From NCBI RefSeq assembly GCF_014337215.1, contig NZ_CP060635.1, positions 62,001 to 126,000 on the forward strand: DNA of 64,000 nucleotides, read 5' to 3'. Made by a program: the position numbers and the translations under genes. The notes below the pieces were generated by a model. It was not told the DNA's origin and searched no databases. It saw nothing but the letters and a program-made list of their open reading frames with translations. Below, piece by piece: positions 32,526 through 42,300 of the stretch. The DNA comes from Wansuia hejianensis (lineage in GTDB: Bacteria > Bacillota > Clostridia > Lachnospirales > Lachnospiraceae). How positions within the stretch are numbered: position 1 is the first letter of the stretch; the number at the start of each line of letters is the position of its first letter.

Positions 32526-34309
32526 AACGGATGCTGTTGGCAGTAAATGCGAAATACATACATTCTAATCTGGCGGTGTACTCGCTGAAAGCATATGCGG
32601 AAAAATACGGGTATTCTGTTTGCATGCGGGAGTTCACCATTAACCAGAGGGAGGACGAGATCCTCAGGGAGCTGTACCGGGAGGCGCCGGATGTGCTGGC
32701 TGTATCCGTGTATATCTGGAATGTTACTCTGGTCAGGGAGCTGCTCTGGGATATCAGCCGGATTCTGCCCGGGACGGAGCTATGGCTGGGCGGGCCGGAG
32801 GTTTCCTTTTGCAGCGGTGATATTTTGGAAGAGCTTCCCTTTCTGTCGGGGATTATGCGTGGCGAGGGAGAGGAAACCTTTGCTTGCCTTTGCCGTTTCT
32901 GGGAGGAACGGGAAAGCAAGGGGGATTTCCGGGGGCTGGAGGCGGTCCCAGGGATTACCTGGAGAGATGGAGAGGGGATGGTTCGGAGTAACCCGGACCG
33001 GGAACCGCTGGATCTGGACGAACTGCCGTTTCCGTACCAGGGCACAGAGGACCTGAGGAACCGGATCATTTATTATGAATCCAGCCGGGGTTGTCCCTTT
33101 TCCTGCAGCTATTGCCTTTCTTCGGTTGAGAAGAAGATGCGCTTCAGGAGCCTGGAAAGGGTTTTTGAAGAGCTTCAGTTTTTTCTGGACAGGAAAGTGC
33201 CCCAGGTGAAATTTGTAGACCGGACATTCAATTGCCGGAGACGGCACACGCTGGCGGTCTGGGAATTTCTGCTGGAGCATGACAACGGAATTACAAATTT
33301 TCATTTCGAAATAGGGGCCGATCTGCTGGATGAAGAAGAGATCGGGCTTCTGGCCCGTATGCGGCCGGGACTGGTCCAGCTGGAGATCGGCGTCCAGTCT
33401 GTGAATCCGAAGACTCTGGGAGAGATCCGGAGGACGATGGATTTCCAGAAGCTGTGCCGGAACGTGAGGGCGGTTCAGGCCGGCCGGAATGTCCATCAGC
33501 ATCTGGATCTGATCGCGGGCCTGCCCTGGGAAGACTATGAAAGCTTCCGGGAATCCTTTAACCAGGTCTATTCCCTGGCGCCTCAGCAGCTTCAGCTGGG
33601 ATTTCTGAAGGTTCTGCGTGGGTCTGCCATGTATGACCGGGCGGCTGAGTACGGCTGCATCTATAAGAAAAAGGAGCCGTATGAAGTGCTGTCTACCAAA
33701 TGGCTTTCTTATGAGAAGGTCTTGAAGCTGAAGCTGGTGGAGGAGATGGTGGAGGTCTACTATAACAGCGGGCAGTTTTCTGCCACGCTGCGGAAAGCGG
33801 AAGCTTTATTTCCGGAGCCGTTTGACATGTATGAGGCTCTGGGGGAATTCTATGAGAGAAAGGGCTATCTGCAGGGGGCTCACACAAGGATCCGCCGTTA
33901 TGAAATATTGCTGGAATTTTTCGCGGAGCTGGGAGAAGCGGAACAGGCGTATGAAGCTGTCATGCTGTATGATCTCTATTCGCGGGAAAATCTGAAAAGC
34001 CGCCCTTCATGGGCTCCGGACCAGACGCTCTATAAAGAGGCTGTTCGGCGTTTTTTCCGGCAGGAGGCTGCCGGGGGCTGTCTTTTGAATTACCATGGAA
34101 CATATGATTGGAAACAACTGCGTTCCATGACCCATGTGGAAATATTTGAACGGGGGCTGCCGGAGATTGGACAGAATCGCCGCTGTGTGTTATTATTTGA
34201 TTATTCCCGCAGAGATCCCCTGGATGGGAGCGCGCGGCGGATAGATATTACGCAAGAGGTGAATGCGAATGACAAAGAGAACCAGAGAAATACTGGATCT
34301 GCTGGATAA
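32522..34309 (+). CDS. B12-binding-domain radical SAM protein (DUF4080 type)
   Basis: A 595-residue protein. The first 150 residues resemble a cobalamin-binding domain (NAKYIHSNLAVYSLK, DVLAVSVYIWNV, WLGGPEVSF). The radical SAM core follows with the cluster motif CPFSCSYC near residue 193 and typical EIGADLLDEEEI and LVQLEIGVQS strands. A roughly 200-residue helical C-terminal part matches the DUF4080 proteins of Clostridia. The reaction is not known for this family. It is coupled by ATGA to the kinase gene, and its end overlaps the endonuclease III gene by about 41 bases. Confidence 0.85.
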   Translation: MKRMLLAVNAKYIHSNLAVYSLKAYAEKYGYSVCMREFTINQREDEILRELYREAPDVLAVSVYIWNVTLVRELLWDISRILPGTELWLGGPEVSFCSGDILEELPFLSGIMRGEGEETFACLCRFWEERESKGDFRGLEAVPGITWRDGEGMVRSNPDREPLDLDELPFPYQGTEDLRNRIIYYESSRGCPFSCSYCLSSVEKKMRFRSLERVFEELQFFLDRKVPQVKFVDRTFNCRRRHTLAVWEFLLEHDNGITNFHFEIGADLLDEEEIGLLARMRPGLVQLEIGVQSVNPKTLGEIRRTMDFQKLCRNVRAVQAGRNVHQHLDLIAGLPWEDYESFRESFNQVYSLAPQQLQLGFLKVLRGSAMYDRAAEYGCIYKKKEPYEVLSTKWLSYEKVLKLKLVEEMVEVYYNSGQFSATLRKAEALFPEPFDMYEALGEFYERKGYLQGAHTRIRRYEILLEFFAELGEAEQAYEAVMLYDLYSRENLKSRPSWAPDQTLYKEAVRRFFRQEAAGGCLLNYHGTYDWKQLRSMTHVEIFERGLPEIGQNRRCVLLFDYSRRDPLDGSARRIDITQEVNANDKENQRNTGSAG

Positions 34310-34904
34310 ACAGTATGGCACGGAATATGTCTGCTATCTGAACCATGAGAATCCCGGACAACTGCTGATCGCAACGATTTTGAGCGCTCAGTGCACGGAC
34401 GCGAGGGTGAACATTGTAACAAAAGACCTGTTCGTAAAGTATCCGGATATGGAAGCCTTCGCGAAGGCGGATCTGGCGGAGCTGGAGCAGGATATCAAGC
34501 CCACTGGGTTTTACCATAACAAGGCGAAGAATATCATAGGCTGTGCCAAAGCCATCTGCGAAAAGCACGGGGGCCAGGTGCCGGAGACCCTGGAGGAGCT
34601 GACGGCTCTTCCGGGTGTCGGGCGCAAGACGGCCAACGTCATCCGGGGCAATATTTACCATGATCCGAGCATTGTTGTGGACACTCATGTGAAGCGGATT
34701 TCCAGGAGGCTGGGCCTGACGGCTGAGACAGATCCGGAAAAGGTGGAGTACGATCTGATGAAGGTGCTTCCAAAGGATCACTGGATACTGTATAATATAC
34801 AGATTATTACCTTTGGCAGGCAGATCTGCTTTGCCAGAGGGCCGAAATGCGAAAATTGTTTTCTGAAAGAATATTGTCTGGAATATCAGGAAAGGAAGGG
34901 ATGA
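34269..34904 (+). CDS. nth: Endonuclease III
   Basis: A 211-residue base-excision repair glycosylase/AP lyase. It has the helix-hairpin-helix LPGVGRKTANV with the catalytic lysine, the catalytic aspartate in VVDTHVKR and the C-terminal 4Fe-4S pattern C-x6-C-x2-C-x5-C in CFARGPKCENCFLKEYC. Length is normal. ATG 34269 is chosen over 34263 because AAGAGGT at 34254-34260 is eight bases upstream. It starts inside the radical SAM gene and overlaps the next small gene by ATGA. Confidence 0.95.
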   Translation: MTKRTREILDLLDKQYGTEYVCYLNHENPGQLLIATILSAQCTDARVNIVTKDLFVKYPDMEAFAKADLAELEQDIKPTGFYHNKAKNIIGCAKAICEKHGGQVPETLEELTALPGVGRKTANVIRGNIYHDPSIVVDTHVKRISRRLGLTAETDPEKVEYDLMKVLPKDHWILYNIQIITFGRQICFARGPKCENCFLKEYCLEYQERKG

Positions 34905-35005
34905 TTATTATGAAGCCTAAAATGCGTAGGATTGTAACTGCTGTCATTGCCATTGCCCTTGTACTGATGATGGTGGTGCCCCTTGTGCTTGGCACAATTA
35001 TGTAG
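34901..35005 (+). CDS. 34-residue single-helix membrane peptide
   Basis: An open frame from ATG 34901 to TAG 35003-35005, below the usual length limit for gene calling. It has a short basic N-terminus (KPKMRR) and one continuous hydrophobic helix rich in Val, Leu, Ala and Ile ending in LGTIM. The start overlaps the nth stop as ATGA, AAAGGAAGGG lies just upstream, and the VanW gene starts 12 bases after the stop; this tight packing supports translation. I do not recognise the family. A role in the membrane near the VanW protein is possible but unproven. Confidence 0.6.
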   Translation: MIIMKPKMRRIVTAVIAIALVLMMVVPLVLGTIM

Positions 35006-35017
35006 GAAGGATACGGC

Positions 35018-36460
35018 ATGAAGAAAATAGGATGGGCGTTTACCTGTCTGTGCCTGGCTTTTCTGGCTGTTCTCCTGTTTCCGGGTAAAGCGTCGGCCGC
35101 AGCAGCGCCGGCGGCGTCAGAAGGCGTTTATATTGAGAATGTAAATGTATCCGGTATGACGGAGGAAGAGATTGCCCAGGCGGTGAATGATAAGATTTCG
35201 GAACTGCAGCAGGAGACCGTTCTTCTGTATGTGAACGGAACCCCCGTATCTGTTACTGCCGGGGAACTGGGTCTGACCTACACGAACCCGGAGGTGATTC
35301 ATCAGGCGCTGTCTGTGGGAAGGCAGGGGAACGTGCTGAAGCGGTTCCAGGTGGAACGGTATCATCAGAAATACGGGCCGTTGGTTTTTGAGCTGAAGCT
35401 GGCGGTGACTGCGGAGACGGTTCAGAGCGTCATTGAGGAGAAATGCGTGCCGCAGGGGTATCCGGCGGTAAACCTGGGGCTTGTCCATAACAGCGATGGT
35501 TCGTTTTCCACTACCGAGAAAAAGGATGGGATATCCGTCAAAGTAGATGAGTCTGTGAGTAAAGTCGTCAATTATATGAATACAGAATGGCATGGCGGTC
35601 TCGGCGGCGTCAGTGTGGAAGTCGAAGTGCTGCCTGCCCAGGGGGATGAGGCGCAGATGGCTCTGGTGCAGAACGTCCTGGGTTCCGGAAGCACGCAGTA
35701 TGATCCGGAACAGACCAGCCGGAGCACCAATATAGCGGTGGGAGCATCCAAGCTGAACGGGAGGCTTATGTATCCCGGCGAGGAACTGTCAGTCAGCGAT
35801 GCCATGGCTCCGTATACGGCAGAAGCAGGATATCTCCCGGCGACCTCCATTGAGATGGGAAGCTATGTGGACAGCTATGGGGGAGGAATCTGCCAGGTAT
35901 CCACGACGCTGTACCGGGCTGTCCTGGAAGCGGAGCTGGAGGTGACGGAGCGCTCGAACCACTCCCTGCTGGTGGGCTATGTGGAGCCATCCATGGACGC
36001 GGCCATAGCGGAGGGAATTAAGGACTTCAAGTTTGTCAATAATACGGATGCGCCGATATACATAGAAGGGTACGCAGGAGGCGGGGAGATTTATTTTTCC
36101 ATTTATGGACATGAGACCAGAGATCCTGCGAGAAGCATTGCCTTTGAGAGTGAGACGTTGTCGACAGTTGATGCCACCGTTGAGATAACGGCCGATGCGG
36201 AGGCTGATTTCGGCAAGCTGGAGACAGAACCGGGCCATTCGGGATCTACTGCAGAGGTGTGGAAGGTCATTTCCGTGAATGGTGAGGTGCAGTCCAGGGA
36301 ACAGGTAAATTACAGTGAATATCAAATGATTCCCACAAAATATAAGGTGGGGACAAAGGGTGCCAGCACGGCGGCTCTGCAGGCGATCACGAAGGCAATT
36401 GCCTCCGGAGATATCGCCAAGGTACAGCAAGTAATAGCTGAGCATCCGGGAGGAGCATAA
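35018..36460 (+). CDS. VanW-family exported protein with peptidoglycan-binding and G5-like domains
   Basis: A 480-residue exported protein: signal peptide ending near GKASAAAA (about residue 29), a first part resembling the PG_binding_4 domain (VNVSGMTEEEIAQAVND), then the VanW core. Core blocks are AMAPYTAEAGYLPATSIEMG, YGGGICQVSTTLYRA, SNHSLLVGYVEP and FKFVNNTDAPIYIEGY. The C-terminal VWKVISVNGEVQSREQVNYSEY is G5-like. VanW proteins are cell-envelope proteins of uncertain chemistry found beside vancomycin-resistance genes and widely in Clostridia. No van resistance genes are nearby. Confidence 0.9.
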   Translation: MKKIGWAFTCLCLAFLAVLLFPGKASAAAAPAASEGVYIENVNVSGMTEEEIAQAVNDKISELQQETVLLYVNGTPVSVTAGELGLTYTNPEVIHQALSVGRQGNVLKRFQVERYHQKYGPLVFELKLAVTAETVQSVIEEKCVPQGYPAVNLGLVHNSDGSFSTTEKKDGISVKVDESVSKVVNYMNTEWHGGLGGVSVEVEVLPAQGDEAQMALVQNVLGSGSTQYDPEQTSRSTNIAVGASKLNGRLMYPGEELSVSDAMAPYTAEAGYLPATSIEMGSYVDSYGGGICQVSTTLYRAVLEAELEVTERSNHSLLVGYVEPSMDAAIAEGIKDFKFVNNTDAPIYIEGYAGGGEIYFSIYGHETRDPARSIAFESETLSTVDATVEITADAEADFGKLETEPGHSGSTAEVWKVISVNGEVQSREQVNYSEYQMIPTKYKVGTKGASTAALQAITKAIASGDIAKVQQVIAEHPGGA

Positions 36461-36463
36461 GGA

Positions 36464-37453
36464 ATGAAGATAGGAAAACTGCCGGAACCGGTCCTGATCC
36501 GGTCTGTTCTGAAGCAGGTAAAGCATAGAAGAGAAGAAATACTTATGGGACCTTCGGTTGGCGTTGACTGTGCGGCGCTGGAGGTGGGAGCGGATGAAGT
36601 GCTGGTGATGTCTTCAGACCCCATAACAGGCACGGTACAGGATATCGGAAGCCACTGTATCCATATCACGGCCAACGATCTGGCGGCATCCGGCGCGGAG
36701 CCGTTGGGTGTGATGCTGACAGTTATGCTCCCGGATACTGTTGAAGAGCCGGAGATCCGCAGGATGGTTCAGGATGCGGAAGCAGTTTGCAGCCGCTTGA
36801 ATATGGAGATCTTCGGAGGACACACGGAGATTACCAATGTGGTTAACCAGCCTGTGATCTCTGTGACGGGCGTGGGAAAGATCAAAAAATCAGAGCTTCT
36901 GTCGCCGGCCAGGATCAGGCCCGGCCAGGATGTGATAGTTACCAAATGGATAGGGCTGGAGGCAACCGCGATACTGGCAAAGGAACGCACAGAGCAGCTT
37001 CTGAGGCGTTTTTCTCCGGATTTCGTCCGGACGGCGAAAGAATTTGACCAGTATTTATCTGTGGTTCCCGATGCCCGGGCTGTCAGGGAGGCTGGCGTAA
37101 CAGCCATGCATGATATCACAGAGGGAGGCGTGTTCGGCGCTCTCTGGGAGATGGCGGAGGCAGGCGGCGTAGGTCTGGAAGTGGATCTGAAAGCAATCCC
37201 CATCCGGCAGGAGACGGTGGAAATCTGTGAATATTTTGGGGTTAACCCTTACCTGATCATGTCCAGTGGTTCTATGATGATTGTGGCGGATGACGGCAGA
37301 TATGTGGTGGACTGTCTGGAAAAAGCAGGGATTCACGGCACTGTTGTGGGACGCACGACCGGAGGAAATGACAGGCTCCTGAGGAACGGCCAGGAAGTCC
37401 GGTATCTCGACAGGCCCCAGGCTGACGAGCTGTACCGGGCTCTGGAAGTTTAA
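36464..37453 (+). CDS. AIR synthase/HypE-like protein
   Basis: A 329-residue protein of the PurM/HypE/ThiL superfamily. It has an N-terminal MGPSVGVDCAALEVGADEVLVMSSDPI segment like the ATP-binding region, ITANDLAASGAEPLGVMLTVMLP in the middle and HDITEGGVFGALWEMAEAG in the second domain. HypE dehydrates carbamoyl groups to cyanide for NiFe hydrogenase, but no other hyp genes are present and the C-terminal cysteine tail of HypE is not seen. It is better read as a HypE-like protein of unknown role common in Clostridia. Confidence 0.8.
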   Translation: MKIGKLPEPVLIRSVLKQVKHRREEILMGPSVGVDCAALEVGADEVLVMSSDPITGTVQDIGSHCIHITANDLAASGAEPLGVMLTVMLPDTVEEPEIRRMVQDAEAVCSRLNMEIFGGHTEITNVVNQPVISVTGVGKIKKSELLSPARIRPGQDVIVTKWIGLEATAILAKERTEQLLRRFSPDFVRTAKEFDQYLSVVPDARAVREAGVTAMHDITEGGVFGALWEMAEAGGVGLEVDLKAIPIRQETVEICEYFGVNPYLIMSSGSMMIVADDGRYVVDCLEKAGIHGTVVGRTTGGNDRLLRNGQEVRYLDRPQADELYRALEV

Positions 37454-37464
37454 GGGAGGGGAAA

Positions 37465-37965
37465 ATGGCACATCTGAATGTTGTACTTCATGAGCCGGAA
37501 ATCCCGGCCAATACGGGAAATATCGGGAGAACCTGCGTGGCCACGGGAACCCGGCTTCATCTGATTGAACCGCTGGGCTTCCGTCTGGATGAAAAATCCC
37601 TGAAACGTGCAGGAATGGATTACTGGAACCGCCTGGATGTATCCACGTATATCGACTACCAGGACTTCCTGGAAAAAAATCCCGGGGCGAAGATCTATTA
37701 TGCGACAACGAAAGCGCCGCGGAGCTATACGGATGTCAGCTATGAAGAAGACTGCTACATTATGTTCGGCAAGGAAAGCGCAGGGATACCGGAGGACATA
37801 CTCTATGCGAACCAGGAGACGGCAATCCGGATTCCAATGATCGGCGGCATCCGTTCGCTGAATCTGGGTAATTCAGCGGCTATCATACTGTATGAGGCTC
37901 TCAGGCAGCACGGCTTTGACCACATGCAGGCGGAAGGCCGGCTGAGGAATTACCAGTGGAAATAA
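37465..37965 (+). CDS. trmL: tRNA (cytidine/uridine-34-2'-O)-methyltransferase TrmL
   Basis: A 166-residue SPOUT methyltransferase of standard length. It opens with LNVVLHEPEIPANTGNIGRTC and has the knot segments MFGKESAGIP, IRIPM and SLNLGNSAAIILYEA. TrmL adds a 2'-O-methyl to the wobble base of tRNA-Leu isoacceptors. AGGGAGGGG precedes the ATG. It is the last gene of its run, followed by a terminator hairpin. Confidence 0.94.
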   Translation: MAHLNVVLHEPEIPANTGNIGRTCVATGTRLHLIEPLGFRLDEKSLKRAGMDYWNRLDVSTYIDYQDFLEKNPGAKIYYATTKAPRSYTDVSYEEDCYIMFGKESAGIPEDILYANQETAIRIPMIGGIRSLNLGNSAAIILYEALRQHGFDHMQAEGRLRNYQWK

Positions 37966-37982
37966 ATAGCTGCAGAACATCA

Positions 37983-38034
37983 AAAATCGCGTCTTATTAG
38001 GGCTGAATTCCCTCCGAAAAGGCGCGATTTTCTG
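37983..38034 (+). terminator. Terminator after trmL
   Basis: A 13-bp stem (37983-37995 with 38019-38031, one GT pair) encloses a smaller AGGG/CCCT stem. The right arm ends in TTTT, but the T-run is short. Confidence 0.7.
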
Positions 38035-38063
38035 TGTATTATTTTATTGCATGGCTCTTTTAA

Positions 38064-38073
38064 CCCCCCCCCC
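38064..38073. repeat. Homopolymer tract of ten C
   Basis: A run of ten cytosines in the intergenic stretch between trmL and the aminotransferase. It is not in a reading frame and lies beyond the ends of both converging genes. Confidence 0.9.
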
Positions 38074-38120
38074 ATTGTCTGAGATACGCAGAAAACGAGG
38101 GCAATAAAAATGACGTTCAC

Positions 38121-39215
38121 TCACAGGATCTCCCTGAAGGCATCTATGAGACGGTCATTCTGTTCCGGGGACATGAAACAGAAGCGGATGAATCGGTTGT
38201 TCAGGAAGGGGAAGGTGGAGCAGTTCCGTATCATCAGTCCCTTGCGGATGCAGTGATCAAAGAGCATGTCCGCGTCTGCCTGTTCCCTGGTGATTTTCAT
38301 GAGCATGAAATTGGCTGTAGGCTTGTAGACGGTCACAGAATCCCATGCGTCTAGCAGGTGATAGAGACGGCTGCGCTCTTCGCCGATGAGTGTTCTGGTT
38401 TTCTGAATATATTCCTGATCCTGGAACATCAGCTTTCCGGCGATCTCAGCCAATGAGCTGATAGACCATGGATTCTGCCTGGTGTTAATGGAGCGGATCA
38501 GATCCTGGTTGCCGGTGACAGCGTATCCCAGACGAAGTCCCGGCGCGGCGAAAAATTTGGACGTCCCTCTCAGAATGATCAGATTGGTATAATAATTTGT
38601 CAGCGGCACAGAGGAAATTTCATCCTCATCCGCCGTAAATTCCACATAGGTTTCATCTACCATGACAAAGATGCCGTATTGGAGGCAGGCGTCCAGGATC
38701 TGCCGCATATCTCTCCGGGAGATAGCTGTTGAGGTGGGGTTGTTCGGGTTGCAGAGCACCAGCAGATCCAGAGTGTCGTTCAGGCTGTCGCACAGATCCT
38801 GTACATCCATATGAAAATTCATGTCTTCCCGGAGAGGATAATACAGGGTGCTTCCTCCTTCCAGCGATATTTCCCGCTCATACTCTGAATAGGTGGGCCC
38901 CAGAATCATGGCTTTTTTGGGACCGTACGTCTGTATAAACAAAGAGATCAGTTCTGTGGACCCGTTTCCGACAATCACATTTTCCATCTGAGTGCCTGCG
39001 TAACATGCGATACATTTCCTCAGCTCCTTGTATTCTCTGTCCGGATAAGTGGTAATCGCGTCCAGCTGACGGCTCAGTGAGCTCCGGAGATTGCTGGAAA
39101 TGCCCAGGGGATTCACATTGGCGGAAAAGCTGATGATATCTTCTTTCCGGATGTGGTAAAAGGCCTCTATTTTCTCCAAATCGCTGCCGTGAAAATGATC
39201 CTTGTGGTTTAACAT
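38121..39215 (-). CDS. PLP-dependent class I/II aminotransferase (HisC/CobD-like)
   Basis: A 364-residue fold-type I PLP enzyme. It begins with HFHGSDLEKIEAFYHI and ISFSANVNPLGISS, the substrate-binding start of the histidinol-phosphate aminotransferase / threonine-phosphate decarboxylase group. The PLP lysine is in LRGTSKFFAAPGLRLGYAV, and LVLCNPNNPTS and MVDETYVEF line the cofactor. ATG 39215 is chosen for the GAGAGGA upstream; a longer frame from 39257 lacks one. Neither his nor cob genes are adjacent, so the substrate stays open. Confidence 0.85.
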   Translation of the reverse strand: MLNHKDHFHGSDLEKIEAFYHIRKEDIISFSANVNPLGISSNLRSSLSRQLDAITTYPDREYKELRKCIACYAGTQMENVIVGNGSTELISLFIQTYGPKKAMILGPTYSEYEREISLEGGSTLYYPLREDMNFHMDVQDLCDSLNDTLDLLVLCNPNNPTSTAISRRDMRQILDACLQYGIFVMVDETYVEFTADEDEISSVPLTNYYTNLIILRGTSKFFAAPGLRLGYAVTGNQDLIRSINTRQNPWSISSLAEIAGKLMFQDQEYIQKTRTLIGEERSRLYHLLDAWDSVTVYKPTANFMLMKITREQADADMLFDHCIRKGLMIRNCSTFPFLNNRFIRFCFMSPEQNDRLIDAFREIL

Positions 39216-39264
39216 AAAATCCTCTCTTTCCTGTAGCGTTTCATTTCCCTCTGACAAACAGGAA

Positions 39265-39293
39265 TTGCGCGCTTAACATTTGTAGTGTATACT
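39265..39293 (+). promoter_or_regulatory. Promoter of the DUF5717-DUF5716-TPR operon
   Basis: TTGCGC at 39265-39270, 17-base spacer, TATACT at 39288-39293, about 50 bases before the first start codon. Confidence 0.55.
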
Positions 39294-39343
39294 ATGTATT
39301 ATAGTAAAGCTGTATCATAATTTAGTCAAGAGATAAAGGCCAG

Positions 39344-42300
39344 GTGGAAGGTTTGAAGAAGAGAGTAGTGGAACTGGTTCATGGAAGCTTTACCTGTGAG
39401 GTACCCAGGCTGATCGCTTCGGTTTCGGAGTTTCAGCTTGCCATACCAGAGGGGAATAAATATAGGGGCTCTTTCAGCATCGGGGCTGAAGACGGGAGTA
39501 AGATTAAAGGGCTGGTGACGTCGGACAGCCACAGGATACTCACTGCAAATGACAAATTTGCGGGGAATACCTGTAATATCATATTTGGAGTTGATACGGA
39601 GGGGCTGCGGGCAGGAGATGCAGTGGAGGGCTGCATACTGATCAGCAGTAATTTGTCTGAGCTGCAGATTCCTGTGCGGGCCGTCATTCAGGAGGAGCAG
39701 GTAACCAGCTCGGAGGGCGGCATTCAGACACTGGAGGATTTCACCAAGCTGTGTATGAGGAATCTGCGGGAGGGTTTCCGGCTTTTTACCAGCGAACGGT
39801 TTGTGAAGATCCTGAATGGGAAGAACCGGGCATTTTTGGCTCTGTATAAGGGCATGTCGCACAATCCTGTGACGTATCAGCATATGGAAGAATTCTTGGT
39901 TTCCGCGGGGAAGAAGGAAGCGGTGACCTTAAGTTTGGATAAGCAGCAGAAGGCGGTGTACCGCCTGGATGTATCCCAGAAGGATACGCTGTATATCTAT
40001 AAGAACACCTGGGGCTACGTCCGGATGGAGATTGAAGTATCGGGTGACTTTCTGCAGGTGGAGAAGAAAGTGGTGACTTCGGACGATTTCATCGGGCGTA
40101 TCTACGGCCTGGAATATGTGGTTGACCGGGAGAAGCTGGGAGAAGGAAAGAAGTTTGGAAGAATCAGGGTGCGGAATGTCTACCAGGTGTTGGATTTTGA
40201 GGTGGAAGCCTCAGCGGAGGAGGGGATGCATGCCCTTTCCAATACCGTCCGGAAGAGGAAGATCATGTGGCTGTTCCGGGATTACCTGGGCTTGCAGCTG
40301 AAGCGGATGGATTACAGGACCTGGTATGAGCGTTCCAGCCAACTGGTTCAGGAATTAAAAGAAGAAGACAGAAATGACCTGATGGTATTACTCTATGAGG
40401 TCTTTTTGGCGTATACGAATGATGAGAATGCCAGGGCGCTGGAGCTCCTCTGGCCGGTGAAAGAGGGCAAGATCAAGCTGAACGGAAATCTGGAAAAGGC
40501 AGTATATCTGTCCCTGGCCAAGGCTGTCAATCTTCTGCCGGTTGAGCGCAGGGAGATCACTCCGTTTTTGAGAAGATATTACCAGCAGGAGCCGGACAGC
40601 TATCTGCTGCTGGAATTGCTGCTTCGGGAAGATCTCTCCTATGAGAATATGCCGTCTAAAGTGCTGTATGAGCTGGAGCGCTGCCATGAGACCGGCTGCG
40701 CCAGCCCCTTTCTGTATCTGAGGGCCTGGCAGCTTCTGGAAGAGCAGGAATCGCTGCTTCGGAAGCTGTCGCCGTTCATGCTTCAGGTGCTGAACTTTGC
40801 CCTTAAGTATGGGATATTGACGGAAGGGCTTTTGCTGCGGGCAGCATTCTTAAGCGGACATCAGAAGGAATTCAGCAATACGGTTTACCGCCTGCTGTCA
40901 CAGGGGTATGAGAAATTTCCGCACAGGGAGATTCTGGAAGCGATCTGCAAGCTTTTGATGAAAGGGAATCCGGTGAAAAAGGAATATTTCCGCTGGTATT
41001 CTCTGGCGGTGGAGCATGAAATCAGGATTACCCGGCTGTATGAATATTATATTGAGACGCTGGAAGGCAGCAGCAGCCAGGAGCTGCCGCAGCCTGTACG
41101 GATGTATTTTGTCTATAATAATACTCTGGGAGAGAGGAAGAAGGCATTTCTGTACGCCAGTGTGATCCGGCATAAGGAACAGGACCGCACCAGCTATCTC
41201 AATTACGGCAAAGCGATGACGAAGTTTGCCATGGATTCATTGAAAAAAGGCAGGATGAATGAAGACTATGCGGTGCTATATCAGGAGTTTCTGAGCAGGC
41301 CTGAGAGTTACGAGGCAGGCCAGCTTCTGGCCGGGATTCTGTTCACCTGTAAGCTGACCTGTGAGAACAGGAATATCCGCAGCGTGGTGGTCTGCCACAA
41401 CGCGCTGAAGAAAGAACAGGTCTATCCCTGCATTGACGGGGTGGCTTATATCTCGCTTTACAGTGAGGATGCCTGTATTCTGTTCGAGGATGAAAAACGG
41501 CGCAGATTTGCCACGACGGTCGCCTATACGCTGGAAAAGCTCATGGAAGAAAAGGAAAGCGCCCGCTGCTGCATGGAGCTGGGAGTGGCCGATACCGGAC
41601 TTGAGCTGTATTGCTGCCGGGAAAGAGCCTGGCAGATGGAGGTGAACAGCCGGACGCTGGAGTGCTACCGGAAGGCGGCTGATAATCAGGATTTTACAGA
41701 CAGTTACCGGTGCCAGGTGCGCAAAAGGCTTCTGGATTATTATGTGCAGCACAGGGAGGAGAAATTCCTTTCAGAATACCTGTTTCAGATGGATCTCAGG
41801 GAATATGCCAGAGTGGATAAAGTCAGCATGGCGGTGATACTGATCGAACGGGGGATGTATGAGGAAGCCTTCAGTCTGGCCGCTGAATTCGGCTATGAAG
41901 GAATTCCGGTGCAGCTGTTGCTGAAGCTGGCCAGCCGGATGATATTGAAAAAGGATTTTGAAGAAGATGAGGAGCTGCTTTGTCTGACCGGATATGTCTA
42001 TCAGGCGGGGAAATATGATGAAATCATGCTCAGCTATCTGAGAGACCATTACATGGGAACAGTCAGTGAACTGTGCAGGCTATGGGGAAAAGTCAGGGGA
42101 TTCCAGCTGGACACTTATCCGCTGAATGAGAGGATTCTTTTGCTTTCCATGTTTGTCAGGGCTTTCCCGGACCGGGGGGATGAGATCCTGGAGTGCTATG
42201 TGCTGCAGCAGGGCAGAGAGAGCGTGATTGTGGCTTTTCTCACCTACCTGTCTGCCTGTTATTTCCTGCAGGAGCAGGAAATACCGAAAGGGATCTTTAC

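Noticed and set aside
36464..37453. HypE as evidence for a NiFe-hydrogenase maturation locus
   Set aside because: No other hyp genes or hydrogenase subunits nearby, and the C-terminal cysteine tail of HypE is not seen.
38064..38073. Ten-C tract as a phase-variation switch
   Set aside because: It is not inside a reading frame and is not in the promoter of either neighbouring gene, which converge on this region.
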